A stretch of 64,000 nt of DNA from Paraglaciecola sp. T6c (GTDB lineage: Bacteria; Pseudomonadota; Gammaproteobacteria; Enterobacterales; Alteromonadaceae), in assembly GCF_000014225.1 (NCBI RefSeq), contig NC_008228.1:4650001-4714000 (forward strand), read 5' to 3'. The notes beneath the pieces were generated by a model, which did not search any database, was not told the DNA's origin, and worked only from the letters and a program-made list of their open reading frames with translations. Below, in pieces: positions 16,842 through 26,470 of the stretch. The translations under genes were made by a program, and so were the position numbers. Position 1 is the stretch's first letter; each line of letters begins with the position of its first letter.

Positions 16842-18770
16842 ATGGTAATGGCAGAGCAAGCAGATTGGACAATCGACGATGCGGAGCGCGTATATGGCGT
16901 TAAACGTTGGGGTGCTGGTTACTTCGAAATCGGATCAAACGGCAATCTTAAGATCACTCCAGATCTTTCAAATAAAAATATGCGTATCGACTTCCAATCC
17001 GTCATCGAAGAAATTAAAGAAGAAGGCATTCAATTTCCCGTTGTTGTGCGCTTTCACGATATTTTACGCTCTCAGGTTGCGTGCTTAAATCAAACCTTCA
17101 TCAACACCATCGAAGAAGCCCAGTATCAGGGCAAGTACATGGGTGTTTATCCGGTTAAAGTAAACCAGATGCGCGAAGTGGTTGAAGAAATAGTAGACGC
17201 TGGCGCTCCGTTTAACTATGGCCTAGAAGCAGGCTCTAAAGCCGAGCTTATTACGGTTATGGCTTACAATACCAATATCGACTCGTTGACGATCTTAAAC
17301 GGATATAAAGACGCCGAGTTTATGCGTTTAGCCTTGTTAGGTCGCAAACTTGGCCGCAAGATGATAGTGGTGATTGAGAAATACTCAGAGCTAAGCCTGC
17401 TTGTGAACGCCGCTAAACAATTAGATGTGATGCCTATCATTGGCCTTCGATCAAAAATGACTGTAAAAGGCCGTGGCAAATGGGAAAGTTCAGGCGGTGA
17501 CCGTGCTAAATTCGGCCTCACTACCAGCGAAATGATTTGCGCCGCTCGCTATCTAGAAAGCGAGGGCATGGGCGAATGTTTGAAATTACTGCATTTCCAT
17601 ATTGGTAGCCAATTAACTGACATCCGCGCAGTCAAAGAGGCCATCAGTGAAGGCGGTCGTATTTACGCAGAATTACACCGCATGGGCTTTAAATTAGAGT
17701 ACGTTGATGTGGGCGGCGGTTTAGGTATCGATTACGACGGCAGCAAATCAACTAATGACTCATCACGTAACTACACCATGGAAGAATACGTAGCCGATGT
17801 CGTTTACGGTATGCGTGAAGTGTGTGACTTAGAAGGCGTTCCTCACCCTACGCTTGTTAGCGAAAGTGGCCGTGCTATTACCGCTCACCATAGCTGCGTT
17901 GTGGCGCAAGTTGTTGGTGAAATTCGCGCAAATAGCGCCGAGCTTCCCACAGATAAATTGCCCAACGATCACGTTTTATTGAATAACATTCGCGAATTGG
18001 CTGAAAGTGTTGACTCGCAAGACAACCTTCAAGAAATTTTCAATGATGCATCTCAATGGAAAGAGCACGCAATTAACGCATTTAAACTGCGCGTTATTTC
18101 ATTAGAAGAATTAGGCAAAATTGAAACTTTGTATTGGCAGATTATGGTCAAATTGCAGCATCGCCTGAAAGATGCTGAGTTTGTACCAGAAGAATTACAA
18201 GAACTTGACTACAACTTGTCGTCACAATACTTGTGTAATTTCTCTGTTTTCCAATCCGCAGCTGACACGTGGGCGATAGACCAAGTATTACCGGTCGTAC
18301 CCATTGCTCGCATGAACGAGAAACCCACCGTGAATTGTTCACTCGTCGACATCACCTGTGATAGTGACGGTAAGCTTGACCAATTCGTGGTCGAGCACGG
18401 TATCTCAGACGTGCTACCGATGCCGCCGCTTAAAAAAGGGGAAGAGTATTACTTAGGGTTGTTCCTCACCGGCGCATATCAAGATGTAATGGGCGACATG
18501 CATAATTTGTTCGGCCGGTTGAACGAAGTGCATATTTTTGGTGATGATGATGACCCAGAAGACTTCTACATTGAAGAAATGGTTAAAGGCTCATCTGTAC
18601 AAGACGTATTATCTATTATGCAGTACAACCCAGATGCAATGGCCCAATCGGTTAAACGTATGATTGACCAGCATATTTCAAGTGGCGCAATGAAGCCCCG
18701 CGAAGCGGTAAAATGGACTGACTTTTACGAAGATTGCTTAAAAGGTTATACCTATTTAAAAACCAATTAA
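16842..18770 (+). CDS. speA: biosynthetic arginine decarboxylase
   Basis: This is a 642-residue PLP enzyme that converts arginine to agmatine, the first step of putrescine synthesis by the agmatine route. The PLP lysine lies in 'MGVYPVKVNQMREVVEE' (about residue 105). 'HFHIGSQLTDIR' and 'YVDVGGGLGIDYDG' are the fold III phosphate-binding blocks, and 'VSESGRAITAHHS' follows. The length is normal for SpeA. An ATG at 16848 (MAEQ) is equally possible, since the AGG at 16834 would suit either. A strong terminator follows at once. No agmatinase or speB is present nearby. Confidence 0.96.
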   Translation: MVMAEQADWTIDDAERVYGVKRWGAGYFEIGSNGNLKITPDLSNKNMRIDFQSVIEEIKEEGIQFPVVVRFHDILRSQVACLNQTFINTIEEAQYQGKYMGVYPVKVNQMREVVEEIVDAGAPFNYGLEAGSKAELITVMAYNTNIDSLTILNGYKDAEFMRLALLGRKLGRKMIVVIEKYSELSLLVNAAKQLDVMPIIGLRSKMTVKGRGKWESSGGDRAKFGLTTSEMICAARYLESEGMGECLKLLHFHIGSQLTDIRAVKEAISEGGRIYAELHRMGFKLEYVDVGGGLGIDYDGSKSTNDSSRNYTMEEYVADVVYGMREVCDLEGVPHPTLVSESGRAITAHHSCVVAQVVGEIRANSAELPTDKLPNDHVLLNNIRELAESVDSQDNLQEIFNDASQWKEHAINAFKLRVISLEELGKIETLYWQIMVKLQHRLKDAEFVPEELQELDYNLSSQYLCNFSVFQSAADTWAIDQVLPVVPIARMNEKPTVNCSLVDITCDSDGKLDQFVVEHGISDVLPMPPLKKGEEYYLGLFLTGAYQDVMGDMHNLFGRLNEVHIFGDDDDPEDFYIEEMVKGSSVQDVLSIMQYNPDAMAQSVKRMIDQHISSGAMKPREAVKWTDFYEDCLKGYTYLKTN

Positions 18771-18787
18771 GCATTTACTAAATCACT

Positions 18788-18826
18788 AAAAAAGCCCAGT
18801 CTCGTTTTTCAATTCTGGGCTTTTTT
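18788..18826 (+). terminator. speA terminator, probably bidirectional
   Basis: AAAAAAGCCCAG (18788-18799) pairs with CTGGGCTTTTTT (18815-18826) over 12 bp with a 15-base loop. The A-run and T-run make it usable by the convergent serine hydrolase gene too. Confidence 0.92.
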
Positions 18827-18844
18827 ATTTCATTTAAAAACCAA

Positions 18845-19984
18845 TTATGGGGCCGCGCTGATTAGTTTTTGCTGGGCATCATAATGTTCAAAATAACTGG
18901 CCCAAAAATCAGCCGTAAAATCATTAATCAAATTTGATTCTGCATTCATGAGCATGAAATAGCCCACTTTTTGATCCGGCGCGAACGCAACCGCTGCACG
19001 ATAACCTTTGACCCAGCCACCGTGGTAATTCAATTTATGCCCATCAAAGTCGTATACACGCCAACCTAAACCATAATGCGCGTCTTTCAAGTAACGTTGC
19101 CATAAGCGGCGGTGCATTTCGCGTTTGGTTTTGACTCGAGGTTGTGTCACTTGATCAATAATTTGCGGCCCAATCACATTAGGTTGTTCGCCAAGCAGCG
19201 CCCCAACCCACTTAACCATATCAGCTCCGCTAGCGTTCACCCCTGCGGCGGGTGAAAAGCGATAATAGTCTTCGTTAACCTTCACACTGCGCCATTTATT
19301 TTTCGCGATCGCTACATGAGGTTTGGCCCATGAATTCGACGCTTGTAAGCCTTCACGCCCTACACTGGCACCTTTCATATTTAACGGGCGCAATACTTCA
19401 GCTTCTAATTGTTGTCCGTACGACGTGTTATTTTCTTGAAAATACTCTTCGATAACCCCAAACAGGGTATTTTGGTAGGTGTAGCATTCACCCGGCGTAC
19501 ATAAAGGCTTTAAATCGGTCAGCATGCTAAGTACTCGTTTGACCGGGTAATTTGCTTCAATGAGATTGTCATACGCATTAGGCGAGAACCCGCTCGATTG
19601 ACCAACAATATGACTGAGCTGTAAGTTTTTGCTGTTATCAAAACTGTATTCGTTGGTCATTTTTTTCACAGGGGTTTGCCAACTTAATTTATCCTCATCG
19701 ACCATTTTTGCCATTAAAATAGAGGTAAATGTTTTCGACACTGACGCTAAGCGAAAAACCGTTTGCGGAGAGATAGCCGTACCGTTATTGGCTGTTTTGC
19801 CCGACACCACCATCTTGGCTGGCTTGCCCTCTTCGACAAAAGCGAACAAATAACCTGGCACGCGCTGCTTAGCCGTTTTAGCTTTCACTCGACTAGCAAA
19901 GTCGTCTAGCCATTCCTCACCCATGGCTTGCGAGCAAACTAAGTTAGAAAAAACGAGGCTTATCAATAAGAAAGACTTAAACAC
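18845..19984 (-). CDS. secreted serine hydrolase, class C beta-lactamase-like
   Basis: This is a 379-residue protein with a signal peptide (about 1-22). The class C fold signatures are visible: the S-x-x-K nucleophile in 'RLASVSKTFTS' (about 81-91), Y-x-N in 'CYTYQNTLFG' (about 163-172), and a His-Gly-Gly third motif in 'YHGGWVKGY' near 320. The family includes esterases, D-aminopeptidases and penicillin-binding proteins as well as AmpC, so resistance should not be assumed. It is convergent with speA, and no ampR-type regulator is nearby. Confidence 0.88.
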   Translation of the reverse strand: MFKSFLLISLVFSNLVCSQAMGEEWLDDFASRVKAKTAKQRVPGYLFAFVEEGKPAKMVVSGKTANNGTAISPQTVFRLASVSKTFTSILMAKMVDEDKLSWQTPVKKMTNEYSFDNSKNLQLSHIVGQSSGFSPNAYDNLIEANYPVKRVLSMLTDLKPLCTPGECYTYQNTLFGVIEEYFQENNTSYGQQLEAEVLRPLNMKGASVGREGLQASNSWAKPHVAIAKNKWRSVKVNEDYYRFSPAAGVNASGADMVKWVGALLGEQPNVIGPQIIDQVTQPRVKTKREMHRRLWQRYLKDAHYGLGWRVYDFDGHKLNYHGGWVKGYRAAVAFAPDQKVGYFMLMNAESNLINDFTADFWASYFEHYDAQQKLISAAP

Positions 19985-20286
19985 GTGAAAACAGCCACTC
20001 CAAAATATCGGTTATCAAGATTACATTCCTTTTCTACGCGCAGAAAACGGCCGCGTATTATCTGCTTTATTCCCTATCAAATTCAACAAGCAATTACGAA
20101 AGCCGAAACTGCCAGAGCGGAATCTAAATACTGCTAGCGTTGCATACTGCTTTCGCAAAACTTTGCCGGGTTAACTTTTGCGAGCTAATCAAAGAACAAC
20201 ATTTTTGCTTTGAGTTCCGTTTTCGACGCATAATAGCCACTCACCGGATTACCATTAGTCCATGGCTTAACACATTCGGTTCCCTC
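19985..20286. other. intergenic region before the Ada/AlkA gene
   Basis: This is a spacer between the divergent serine hydrolase and Ada/AlkA genes. An open frame runs upstream from the AlkA gene to 20140, but its sequence does not resemble the family. No clear Ada box or other element was recognised. Confidence 0.4.
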
Positions 20287-21660
20287 ATGCTGACGATACA
20301 AGATTATCAACAAGCGAGACTTACCCGCGATCCTCGTTTCGATGGGCGTTTTTTTATTGCGGTCAAATCGACAGGGATTTTTTGCCGGCCGATTTGCCCA
20401 GCAAAGCTACCACATGAAGAAAACGTCGAATACTACACCTTAGCACAGCAGGCCATGCTTGCGGGATATCGCCCCTGTTTACGCTGTCGTCCAGACAGTG
20501 CGCCGCATTCCCACGCATGGAACGGAGTTGATACTACGGTCAATCGAGCGCTACGGATACTTGGCGAAAACCTACACCTAAGTATGACCGCAATTGCAGA
20601 AAAACTCGGTATAAGCGACCGCTATTTACGCCAACTTTTTATTCAACACATTGGTCTTAGCCCGAAACAATATCAAGTCTATGAACAAATTCTGTTTGCC
20701 AAACAATTATTGCAGCACACCCAATTGCCTATCGAACATGTTGCGGATGCCGCGGGCTTTAAAGACGCCAGACGCTTACAATATAATATGCAACGCGTCA
20801 TGCACCGTACTCCAAAGGAATTACGTATAAAACCCAGTAACCTGATACAACCTATCGTTATTCCTTTAGCCTACCGCCCGCCGTACAACTGGCCCCACTT
20901 GCGTGACTTTCTGGCGCGCCGAGCAATATCAGGTAGCGAATGGGTGAGCCAAGATAGTTACGCACGTAATTTTACCTTCGGAACCAGCAAAGGTTATTTT
21001 CAGGCCCAGCATCAACCAGATAAATACCGCTTTCTCGTTACCTTAGCAATTGATGATTTGCGGCAACTCAAGCACTGTTTGAGTAACGTTCGGCGCATAT
21101 TGGATGTTGATGCGGATAGCGCGACGATTGACAACAGAATCGAATTAAGTGGCTTATCCAAACAAACCATTACCCCTGGTATCCGCATTCCCGGTATATG
21201 GAATACCTTTGAAGCTGGGTGTAGAGCTATTCTTGGTCAGCAAATATCAGTGACCGCGGCTATTAATCTTGTCACTAAGCTCGTGGCAACGATCGGAGAG
21301 CCTGTTCTTGATGATCAGGCGCCAGTGCCTGAACTTAATCGTTATTTTCCGGCGCCTGATGCAGTTGCAAACAGTGACCTCAGTTTTTTAGGCATGCCCA
21401 ACAGTCGTCGTGAGACCCTGCGCCGTTTTGCTGCTTTTTATGCTCAGCACCCTGATACTCCACCCGATGATTGGTTATCAATTAAAGGCATTGGTCCATG
21501 GACAGTTGCTTATGCTAATTTGCGAGGGTTATCCCAAGCGGATATTTGGCTTAACTCAGATTTAGTCATCAAAAAACAGCTACTTTTACATGACATAGAT
21601 GCTGACAAAGTCAGCCCTTGGCGTAGTTATTTAACATTTACTTTATGGAGTCTCGCGTAA
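20287..21660 (+). CDS. Ada-type regulator fused to AlkA DNA-3-methyladenine glycosylase
   Basis: This is about 457 residues in three parts. First is an Ada N-terminal methyl-phosphotriester zinc domain, with Cys ligands in 'FCRPICPAK' and 'PCLRCRPD'. Second is an AraC-type HTH domain ('MTAIAEKLGISDRYLRQLF'). Third is an AlkA glycosylase, whose helix-hairpin-helix 'IKGIGPWTVAYANLRG' and catalytic Asp in 'LNSDLVIKKQ' are visible. It would sense and repair methylated DNA. An in-frame ATG at 20140 adds 49 residues that do not look like the family, so the ATG at 20287 ('MLTIQDYQQARLTRDPRFDG') is preferred. Its stop overlaps the start of ogt (TAATG), giving a split Ada-like adaptive response pair. 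Confidence 0.92.
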   Translation: MLTIQDYQQARLTRDPRFDGRFFIAVKSTGIFCRPICPAKLPHEENVEYYTLAQQAMLAGYRPCLRCRPDSAPHSHAWNGVDTTVNRALRILGENLHLSMTAIAEKLGISDRYLRQLFIQHIGLSPKQYQVYEQILFAKQLLQHTQLPIEHVADAAGFKDARRLQYNMQRVMHRTPKELRIKPSNLIQPIVIPLAYRPPYNWPHLRDFLARRAISGSEWVSQDSYARNFTFGTSKGYFQAQHQPDKYRFLVTLAIDDLRQLKHCLSNVRRILDVDADSATIDNRIELSGLSKQTITPGIRIPGIWNTFEAGCRAILGQQISVTAAINLVTKLVATIGEPVLDDQAPVPELNRYFPAPDAVANSDLSFLGMPNSRRETLRRFAAFYAQHPDTPPDDWLSIKGIGPWTVAYANLRGLSQADIWLNSDLVIKKQLLLHDIDADKVSPWRSYLTFTLWSLA

Positions 21661-22163
21661 TGGAAAGCCGTACATCGTTTACCCCGCTGTGTACCTATTT
21701 ACCCACGCCATGTGGCCTACTAAAAATAAGTGCGAGTAATGACGCTATCATCGCTATTACCTTTGTAGAGCATCCAGATACAGCTGCCACCAGCAATGCG
21801 TTATTGAAGCAAGCGAGACAGCAACTGAAAGAATATTTTGACCGCGACCGTGAAGCGTTTGATTTGCCCCTAGCCCCCATAGGTACTAATTTTCAGAAGA
21901 ATGTTTGGCAACAGTTACGCGCCATACCTTATGGTGTTACATGTAGCTATGGCGATATAGCAAAGCAATTAAACAACCCTAACGCCGTGCGGGCGGTGGG
22001 CAGCGCTAATGGCAAGAATCCTATCTCGATTATCGTGCCTTGCCATAGAGTGATTGGGGCCAACGGCACACTGACGGGATACGCCGGCGGCTTAACACGC
22101 AAAGCCACTTTACTGAGTCTAGAAAACCCACAATTCAACGCATCACCAGCAAAAATTAGCTGA
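21660..22163 (+). CDS. ogt: methylated-DNA--protein-cysteine methyltransferase
   Basis: This is about 167 residues. The active-site 'IIVPCHRVIGANGTLTGYAGG' in outline carries the methyl-acceptor Cys in PCHRV (about 127-131), and the HTH helix 'IPYGVTCSYGDIA' lies ahead of it. It removes methyl groups from O6-methylguanine in one suicidal reaction. The start at 21660 overlaps the stop of the Ada/AlkA gene, while an in-frame ATG at 21645 is also possible. Both together supply the activities that E. coli Ada and AlkA have. Confidence 0.95.
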   Translation: MESRTSFTPLCTYLPTPCGLLKISASNDAIIAITFVEHPDTAATSNALLKQARQQLKEYFDRDREAFDLPLAPIGTNFQKNVWQQLRAIPYGVTCSYGDIAKQLNNPNAVRAVGSANGKNPISIIVPCHRVIGANGTLTGYAGGLTRKATLLSLENPQFNASPAKIS

Positions 22164-22181
22164 ATAGTACAGGGAGGTTAA

Positions 22182-23084
22182 ATGCAATTACGCGATTTTA
22201 TCGAGCTAGTCTTGCTTGCAAGCATTTGGGGGGCCGCATTTATTTTCACTCGCACCGCCACGCCTGAATTTGGTCCAATAAGCTTAATCACCATGCGAGC
22301 AAGTATTGCCAGCCTCATTTTGCTGCCATTTGTGTGCAATCGCGTCGCAATCAGACAAATAACCGAGCATTGGCGCGGTATTTTAATAGTTGGGTTAACC
22401 AATACTGCCATACCATTTTGTTTATTTAGCTACAGTTTATTACACATAGGAGCTGGATATGCTTCTGTGATGAACGCTACAGCCCCTATGTTTGGGGCAA
22501 TGATTGGCTGGTTGTGGTTAAAGCAGCGCATACCTAGCGTTGCAGTACTGGGGTTGTTGATTGGTTTTCTTGGGGTTGCAGTGCTTAGTGCTGCGCAGGC
22601 CGCCGCATTTGACGGCATTTCCATTTTGCCCACTTTAGCGACTTTAGTTGCCACCGCCCTATACGGCTATGCTGGCTGCTTTACTAAGCAACACCTCAGC
22701 GCCGTGGGTCCAATGGCGCTAGCCGCAGGCAGTTTGTTTGCAGCAACACTGTGTCTGTTACCACTGAATATTTGGTTTATGCCTAGCACGCTTCCTTCGC
22801 CAAGCAGTTGGGTTGATGCCATTGCTCTTGGTGCACTTTGCACTGCATTAGCTTATTTGATGTACTTCAGATTAATCGCCAAAGTCGGCCCAAGCAATGC
22901 CCTAACCGTGGCTTACCTAATTCCAGCCTTCGGTATTCTGTGGGGGATTGTCCTATTAAATGAGACCTTAACACCTTCGATGTGGGTAGGCGTGATATTA
23001 GTTATATGCGGTGTGTTACTCGTCACCGGAGTGGCAAGCCGCGTGATAGCAAAACGTAGGTTAAAAGCCAAACCTGCGGTGTAA
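22182..23084 (+). CDS. EamA/DMT-family transporter
   Basis: This is a 300-residue inner-membrane protein with ten predicted helices in two EamA repeats. Typical blocks are 'LASIWGAAFIFTRTA' (about 11-25), 'NATAPMFGAMIGWLWLKQRI' in outline (about 97-116), and in the second half 'YLIPAFGILWGIVLLNETLTPSMWVG' in outline. DMT proteins export metabolites such as amino acids. It starts 18 bases after ogt with a GGGAGG ribosome site, so it may share that transcript. Substrate unknown. Confidence 0.9.
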   Translation: MQLRDFIELVLLASIWGAAFIFTRTATPEFGPISLITMRASIASLILLPFVCNRVAIRQITEHWRGILIVGLTNTAIPFCLFSYSLLHIGAGYASVMNATAPMFGAMIGWLWLKQRIPSVAVLGLLIGFLGVAVLSAAQAAAFDGISILPTLATLVATALYGYAGCFTKQHLSAVGPMALAAGSLFAATLCLLPLNIWFMPSTLPSPSSWVDAIALGALCTALAYLMYFRLIAKVGPSNALTVAYLIPAFGILWGIVLLNETLTPSMWVGVILVICGVLLVTGVASRVIAKRRLKAKPAV

Positions 23085-23092
23085 TGCCTTAT

Positions 23093-23126
23093 TGGCTATG
23101 CAAACTAACATATATCTGCATAGCCA
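23093..23126. terminator. hairpin between convergent genes
   Basis: A perfect 10-bp stem TGGCTATGCA (23093-23102) with TGCATAGCCA (23117-23126) and a 14-base loop. There is no T-run, so termination would be weak or factor-aided. Confidence 0.5.
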
Positions 23127-23171
23127 TATATAATGCACCAGGCACTCAACCTTGCAATGCAGATTGAAGAA

Positions 23172-24596
23172 TTAATGCTCCTCAATCAATTGCAGGCGCA
23201 CCACGTTTCGTCCTTCCCGCTTAGCGGCAAAAAGCGCATCGTCGGCAGCGGCAATCACTTCATTTATGGCCCGAGGGATAGCCGTAAACGACACACCAAA
23301 ACTGGCCGTCATTTGAATAGACATGCTACCTGTTGTTATCGTCATATTGGCTAGGCGATTACGTACGGTTTCTGCTACATCTACCGCCTCATGAGGGCCG
23401 GTATTGGGCAGTAGCAACAAGAACTCTTCACCACCCCATCGCCCAATAATATCTTGCTCTCTAAGCTCTAACTGCAACATTGACGCGATTTGGCGTAACA
23501 CAATATCCCCTGCCTTACGCCCATGGGTTTCATTCACAGATTTAAAATTATCGAGATTAATAAGCACCAAGCTGACAGAAGATTTCTCGTACATCAAGCC
23601 ATCGAACTTAAGGGACATGCTAGCGCGATTGGGCAATTCAGTTAACACGTCTATTTGACGGGTCTTTTGCATGTCTTTTTTGAAGTAATACAACAGGTTA
23701 TATATGATCAAAAATAGGCCAAAAATAAGCACCAACAAGGTCACTATACTGAAAATAAAGCCTCGGCTTATCTCTGTTTGACGCGACTCAAGAGGCGTCA
23801 TTAAATACAGCGTCCAATCAAAAGGTTGAATATTTAATTCAGCGATTAAGAAATCATAGCCGTTTATTTTAACCAATAAATTATTAAGCGAGCCCGCTTG
23901 CTCCTCTTCCGACAAATCTTTAAACCAAGGCAATTCCGTTAAATTGGTAAACTTTGAATTAGCCGCGACTAATTTGGGATCAGACGACAAGGTGATGTTT
24001 CTGTCTTGGTCCGCAAAGATAAAATCATAACCATAGGTTTCTTTGTAACGCGCGAAAATATCCAAAAAGCTTCTTAGGCTTTTACCTACACCGAAAAACC
24101 CAAGAAAATTCTGATCTTCATCAAAGACTTTTAAATCGATATAAAAGTGAGTGTCTTCCCACTTACCAATATCGGCTATTTCATTCTGAGCTGACTCTTT
24201 ATATTTAAAATACCAACTCACGTCCCCTTCAACCAATTCCGTGGTTGTGCCATCGGAATAGTATTGGCGACGACTCTTTTCACTGGCGATAAAGAAATTC
24301 ATGCCAAATTCACGGTGCAAGCGTTTAAGGCTAGCAAACACCGCGTCTTCATCAACGCTCTGTGCGCCCATGAGATCTTGCAATTCTTTTGCTTTAACAA
24401 GGGTTTCAGAAATATGCAGCGGCTTCATTAGTTGCTGCACAATGAGCTCTACGGCTGGAGAATGAGACTGCTGCTGAGCACGGCTTTGCTCCGCGACGAT
24501 TTTAGACACGCTAAAGTGCACCAAGGTAACGATGGATACAACCACAACGACGAAGAGCAGCAAAATACTGCGATGTAATGTTCGAAAGATATTCAC
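23172..24596 (-). CDS. membrane-bound diguanylate cyclase
   Basis: This is a 474-residue sensor enzyme. It has an N-terminal membrane helix (about 9-29), a large periplasmic sensing domain (about 30-270, CACHE-like in size), a second membrane helix (about 277-302) and a C-terminal GGDEF domain. The active site is 'GRWGGEEF', and the inhibitory I-site R-x-x-D ('REQD') lies five residues before it, so product feedback is expected. It would make cyclic di-GMP in response to an external ligand. It has no EAL domain. A palindrome about 100 bases upstream may be an operator. Confidence 0.92.
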   Translation of the reverse strand: MNIFRTLHRSILLLFVVVVVSIVTLVHFSVSKIVAEQSRAQQQSHSPAVELIVQQLMKPLHISETLVKAKELQDLMGAQSVDEDAVFASLKRLHREFGMNFFIASEKSRRQYYSDGTTTELVEGDVSWYFKYKESAQNEIADIGKWEDTHFYIDLKVFDEDQNFLGFFGVGKSLRSFLDIFARYKETYGYDFIFADQDRNITLSSDPKLVAANSKFTNLTELPWFKDLSEEEQAGSLNNLLVKINGYDFLIAELNIQPFDWTLYLMTPLESRQTEISRGFIFSIVTLLVLIFGLFLIIYNLLYYFKKDMQKTRQIDVLTELPNRASMSLKFDGLMYEKSSVSLVLINLDNFKSVNETHGRKAGDIVLRQIASMLQLELREQDIIGRWGGEEFLLLLPNTGPHEAVDVAETVRNRLANMTITTGSMSIQMTASFGVSFTAIPRAINEVIAAADDALFAAKREGRNVVRLQLIEEH

Positions 24597-24985
24597 AAAC
24601 TACCCTGTATAAAATAAACCAAAAAACTGCTTATCAGCCTGCCCTGTTATTCATTAACTGTAGCATTACTGATTATTTGTTCACGTTAAACTAAACACAT
24701 GTGTTTAACCAACTAAATTAAAAATTGGCAACACATTTATGCAGTAAAACACATCTATTACCATACAACCTATCGGTCAAAGCAAAAAGGTAGGTAAAGT
24801 TACCCCAATGAGAACACTATACGCAAGCATCAAAAGTAAACCCATTGTACTTTGGTTGCAAAATCTTAGTTTGGTTCGTTAACCAATAAAAAAGATACGT
24901 CTTGAAGCCTAACAGAGATCAAGCGCTGGTAGTTTTTGCTTGCATCAGTAAAATACCTTGGAATTTAAATGACTCAGGATACTAA
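24597..24985. other. divergent region between the diguanylate cyclase and glmU
   Basis: This is AT-rich DNA of 389 bases holding one perfect palindrome (24692-24707, listed separately). No RNA gene or coding remnant recognised. Confidence 0.45.
24692..24707. promoter_or_regulatory. perfect 16-bp palindrome, possible operator
   Basis: TAAACACATGTGTTTA reads the same on both strands. It lies 96 bases before the diguanylate cyclase start and 279 before glmU. It suits a dimeric regulator, identity unknown. Confidence 0.4.
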
Positions 24986-26347
24986 ATGGCATTTTCAGTG
25001 GTAATACTCGCAGCAGGTAAGGGAACTCGCATGAAGTCTTCCATGCCGAAGGTTTTACACCCTATTGGCGCAAAACCTATGGTGCAGCGCATCATTGACA
25101 CCGTACATCAATTGGGTGCCGCTTCTATCAATTTAGTATACGGCCATCAGGCAGAGCAACTACAACAAGCTTTGGGCCACAATGCGCTCAATTGGTGCTT
25201 ACAAGCAGAACAGTTGGGCACTGGCCACGCTGTGCAGCAAGCGGTGCCACATATTTCTGATGATGAAGATGTGCTTATTCTTGTTGGCGATGCTCCCCTT
25301 ATCAAAGCCAATACCCTGCATAATTTGTTGCAAGTAAAAAACAATGCCGATGTCGCATTACTGACTGTCAACGTTGCTGACCCAACAGGCATGGGGCGTA
25401 TTATTCGCCAAGGCGACAATGTTACCGCGATTGTTGAGCATAAAGATGCCAGCGACGCCCAGCGTCAAATCTGTGAAATAAACACAGGTATGATGGTACT
25501 TAATGGCAAAGATTTAAAGCGCTGGCTTGCGAATTTAAATAGCAACAATGCCCAAGGTGAATTCTACCTTACCGATGTCATTGAAATGGCAGCCAATGAA
25601 GGAAAAGTCATTAAAGCGGCTCAGCCAAACAGTGAAATTGAGGTCGAAGGCATCAATAACCGCAAGCAATTGGCCGCTATCGAGCGCGCATTTCAATTTG
25701 AACAAGCTCAAGAGCTGATGATGCAAGGTGTTAGTTTGCTTGACCCCCACCGCTTTGACCTGAGGGGCGACATTATAGTGGGCCAAGACATCAGCATAGA
25801 CGTGAATGTGGTTATCGAAGGCACCGTCAAAATTGGCTCCAATGTCACTATAGGCCCCAACTGCATACTTAAAGACTGTGAAATTGCAGATGGCGCGACT
25901 ATCGAAGCCAACAGCATGCTCGATCAAGCCATAGTTGGTGAAAACTGCTCGGTTGGCCCATATGCACGCTTACGCCCAGGTGCGGTGATGCACGAAAATG
26001 CACGCGTTGGCAACTTTGTCGAGATGAAAAAAACCACACTAGGCAAAGGCTCAAAAGCCAATCATTTAACTTACTTAGGTGATACTACCGTTGGAATAGG
26101 CGCCAACATCGGTGCAGGTACCATCACCTGTAACTACGATGGTGTAAACAAGTCTAAAACCATTATTGGCGACGGCGCATTTATTGGTTCTAACAGTGCC
26201 TTAGTTGCCCCTGTTCAGATTGGTAATATGGCTACCGTTGGTGCGGGCTCGGTGGTAACGAAAACGGTCGCCGATCAAGAATTAGCGATTGCTCGAGCAA
26301 AACAGCGAAACGTCAGTGGTTGGCAACGTCCTACAAAGCCAGAATAA
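24986..26347 (+). CDS. glmU: bifunctional GlmU: glucosamine-1-P acetyltransferase / GlcNAc-1-P uridyltransferase
   Basis: This is a 453-residue enzyme for UDP-GlcNAc, the precursor of peptidoglycan and LPS. The N-terminal pyrophosphorylase has '[18 protein letters not shown]' (about 8-25). The C-terminal half is a left-handed beta-helix of hexapeptide repeats, with 'ARLRPGA', '[23 protein letters not shown]' in outline, and '[15 protein letters not shown]' carrying the acetyl-CoA site. The terminator follows directly. A DeoR regulator and glmS follow on the same strand, grouping the pathway. Confidence 0.97.
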   Translation: MAFSVVILAAGKGTRMKSSMPKVLHPIGAKPMVQRIIDTVHQLGAASINLVYGHQAEQLQQALGHNALNWCLQAEQLGTGHAVQQAVPHISDDEDVLILVGDAPLIKANTLHNLLQVKNNADVALLTVNVADPTGMGRIIRQGDNVTAIVEHKDASDAQRQICEINTGMMVLNGKDLKRWLANLNSNNAQGEFYLTDVIEMAANEGKVIKAAQPNSEIEVEGINNRKQLAAIERAFQFEQAQELMMQGVSLLDPHRFDLRGDIIVGQDISIDVNVVIEGTVKIGSNVTIGPNCILKDCEIADGATIEANSMLDQAIVGENCSVGPYARLRPGAVMHENARVGNFVEMKKTTLGKGSKANHLTYLGDTTVGIGANIGAGTITCNYDGVNKSKTIIGDGAFIGSNSALVAPVQIGNMATVGAGSVVTKTVADQELAIARAKQRNVSGWQRPTKPE

Positions 26348-26368
26348 ATGTTGAAGGTAGAATAAGTG

Positions 26369-26397
26369 AAACCTCCAACTCCTTTGGAGGTTTTTTT
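26369..26397 (+). terminator. glmU terminator
   Basis: AAACCTCCAA (26369-26378) pairs with TTGGAGGTTT (26384-26393), followed by seven T in total. It separates glmU from the DeoR-glmS unit. Confidence 0.93.
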
Positions 26398-26444
26398 GTA
26401 TCTAACACCTTAGTATAAGATGCAAAAGAAAGGCTTTATCTTTC

Positions 26445-26470
26445 ATTTCGAAACATATATATTTCGAAAT
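26445..26470 (+). promoter_or_regulatory. twin TTTCGAAA palindromes before the DeoR-glmS unit
   Basis: Two TTTCGAAA palindromes (26446-26453 and 26462-26469) stand 16 bases apart, joined by ATATAT. They end immediately before the likely start codon of the DeoR regulator. Such placement suggests autoregulation by the DeoR protein, blocking both regulator and glmS. Inference from position and symmetry. Confidence 0.5.

Noticed and set aside
18845-19984. AmpC-type beta-lactamase resistance gene
   Set aside because: The fold is class C-like, but esterases and peptidases share it and no ampR neighbour or AmpC-specific features are visible.
20140-20286. N-terminal extension of the Ada/AlkA gene
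   Set aside because: In frame and open, but the 49 residues do not resemble Ada N-domains, and the family start matches the ATG at 20287.
26420-26470. Longer start for the DeoR regulator
   Set aside because: It would place the twin TTTCGAAA palindrome inside the gene and adds residues absent from the family start.
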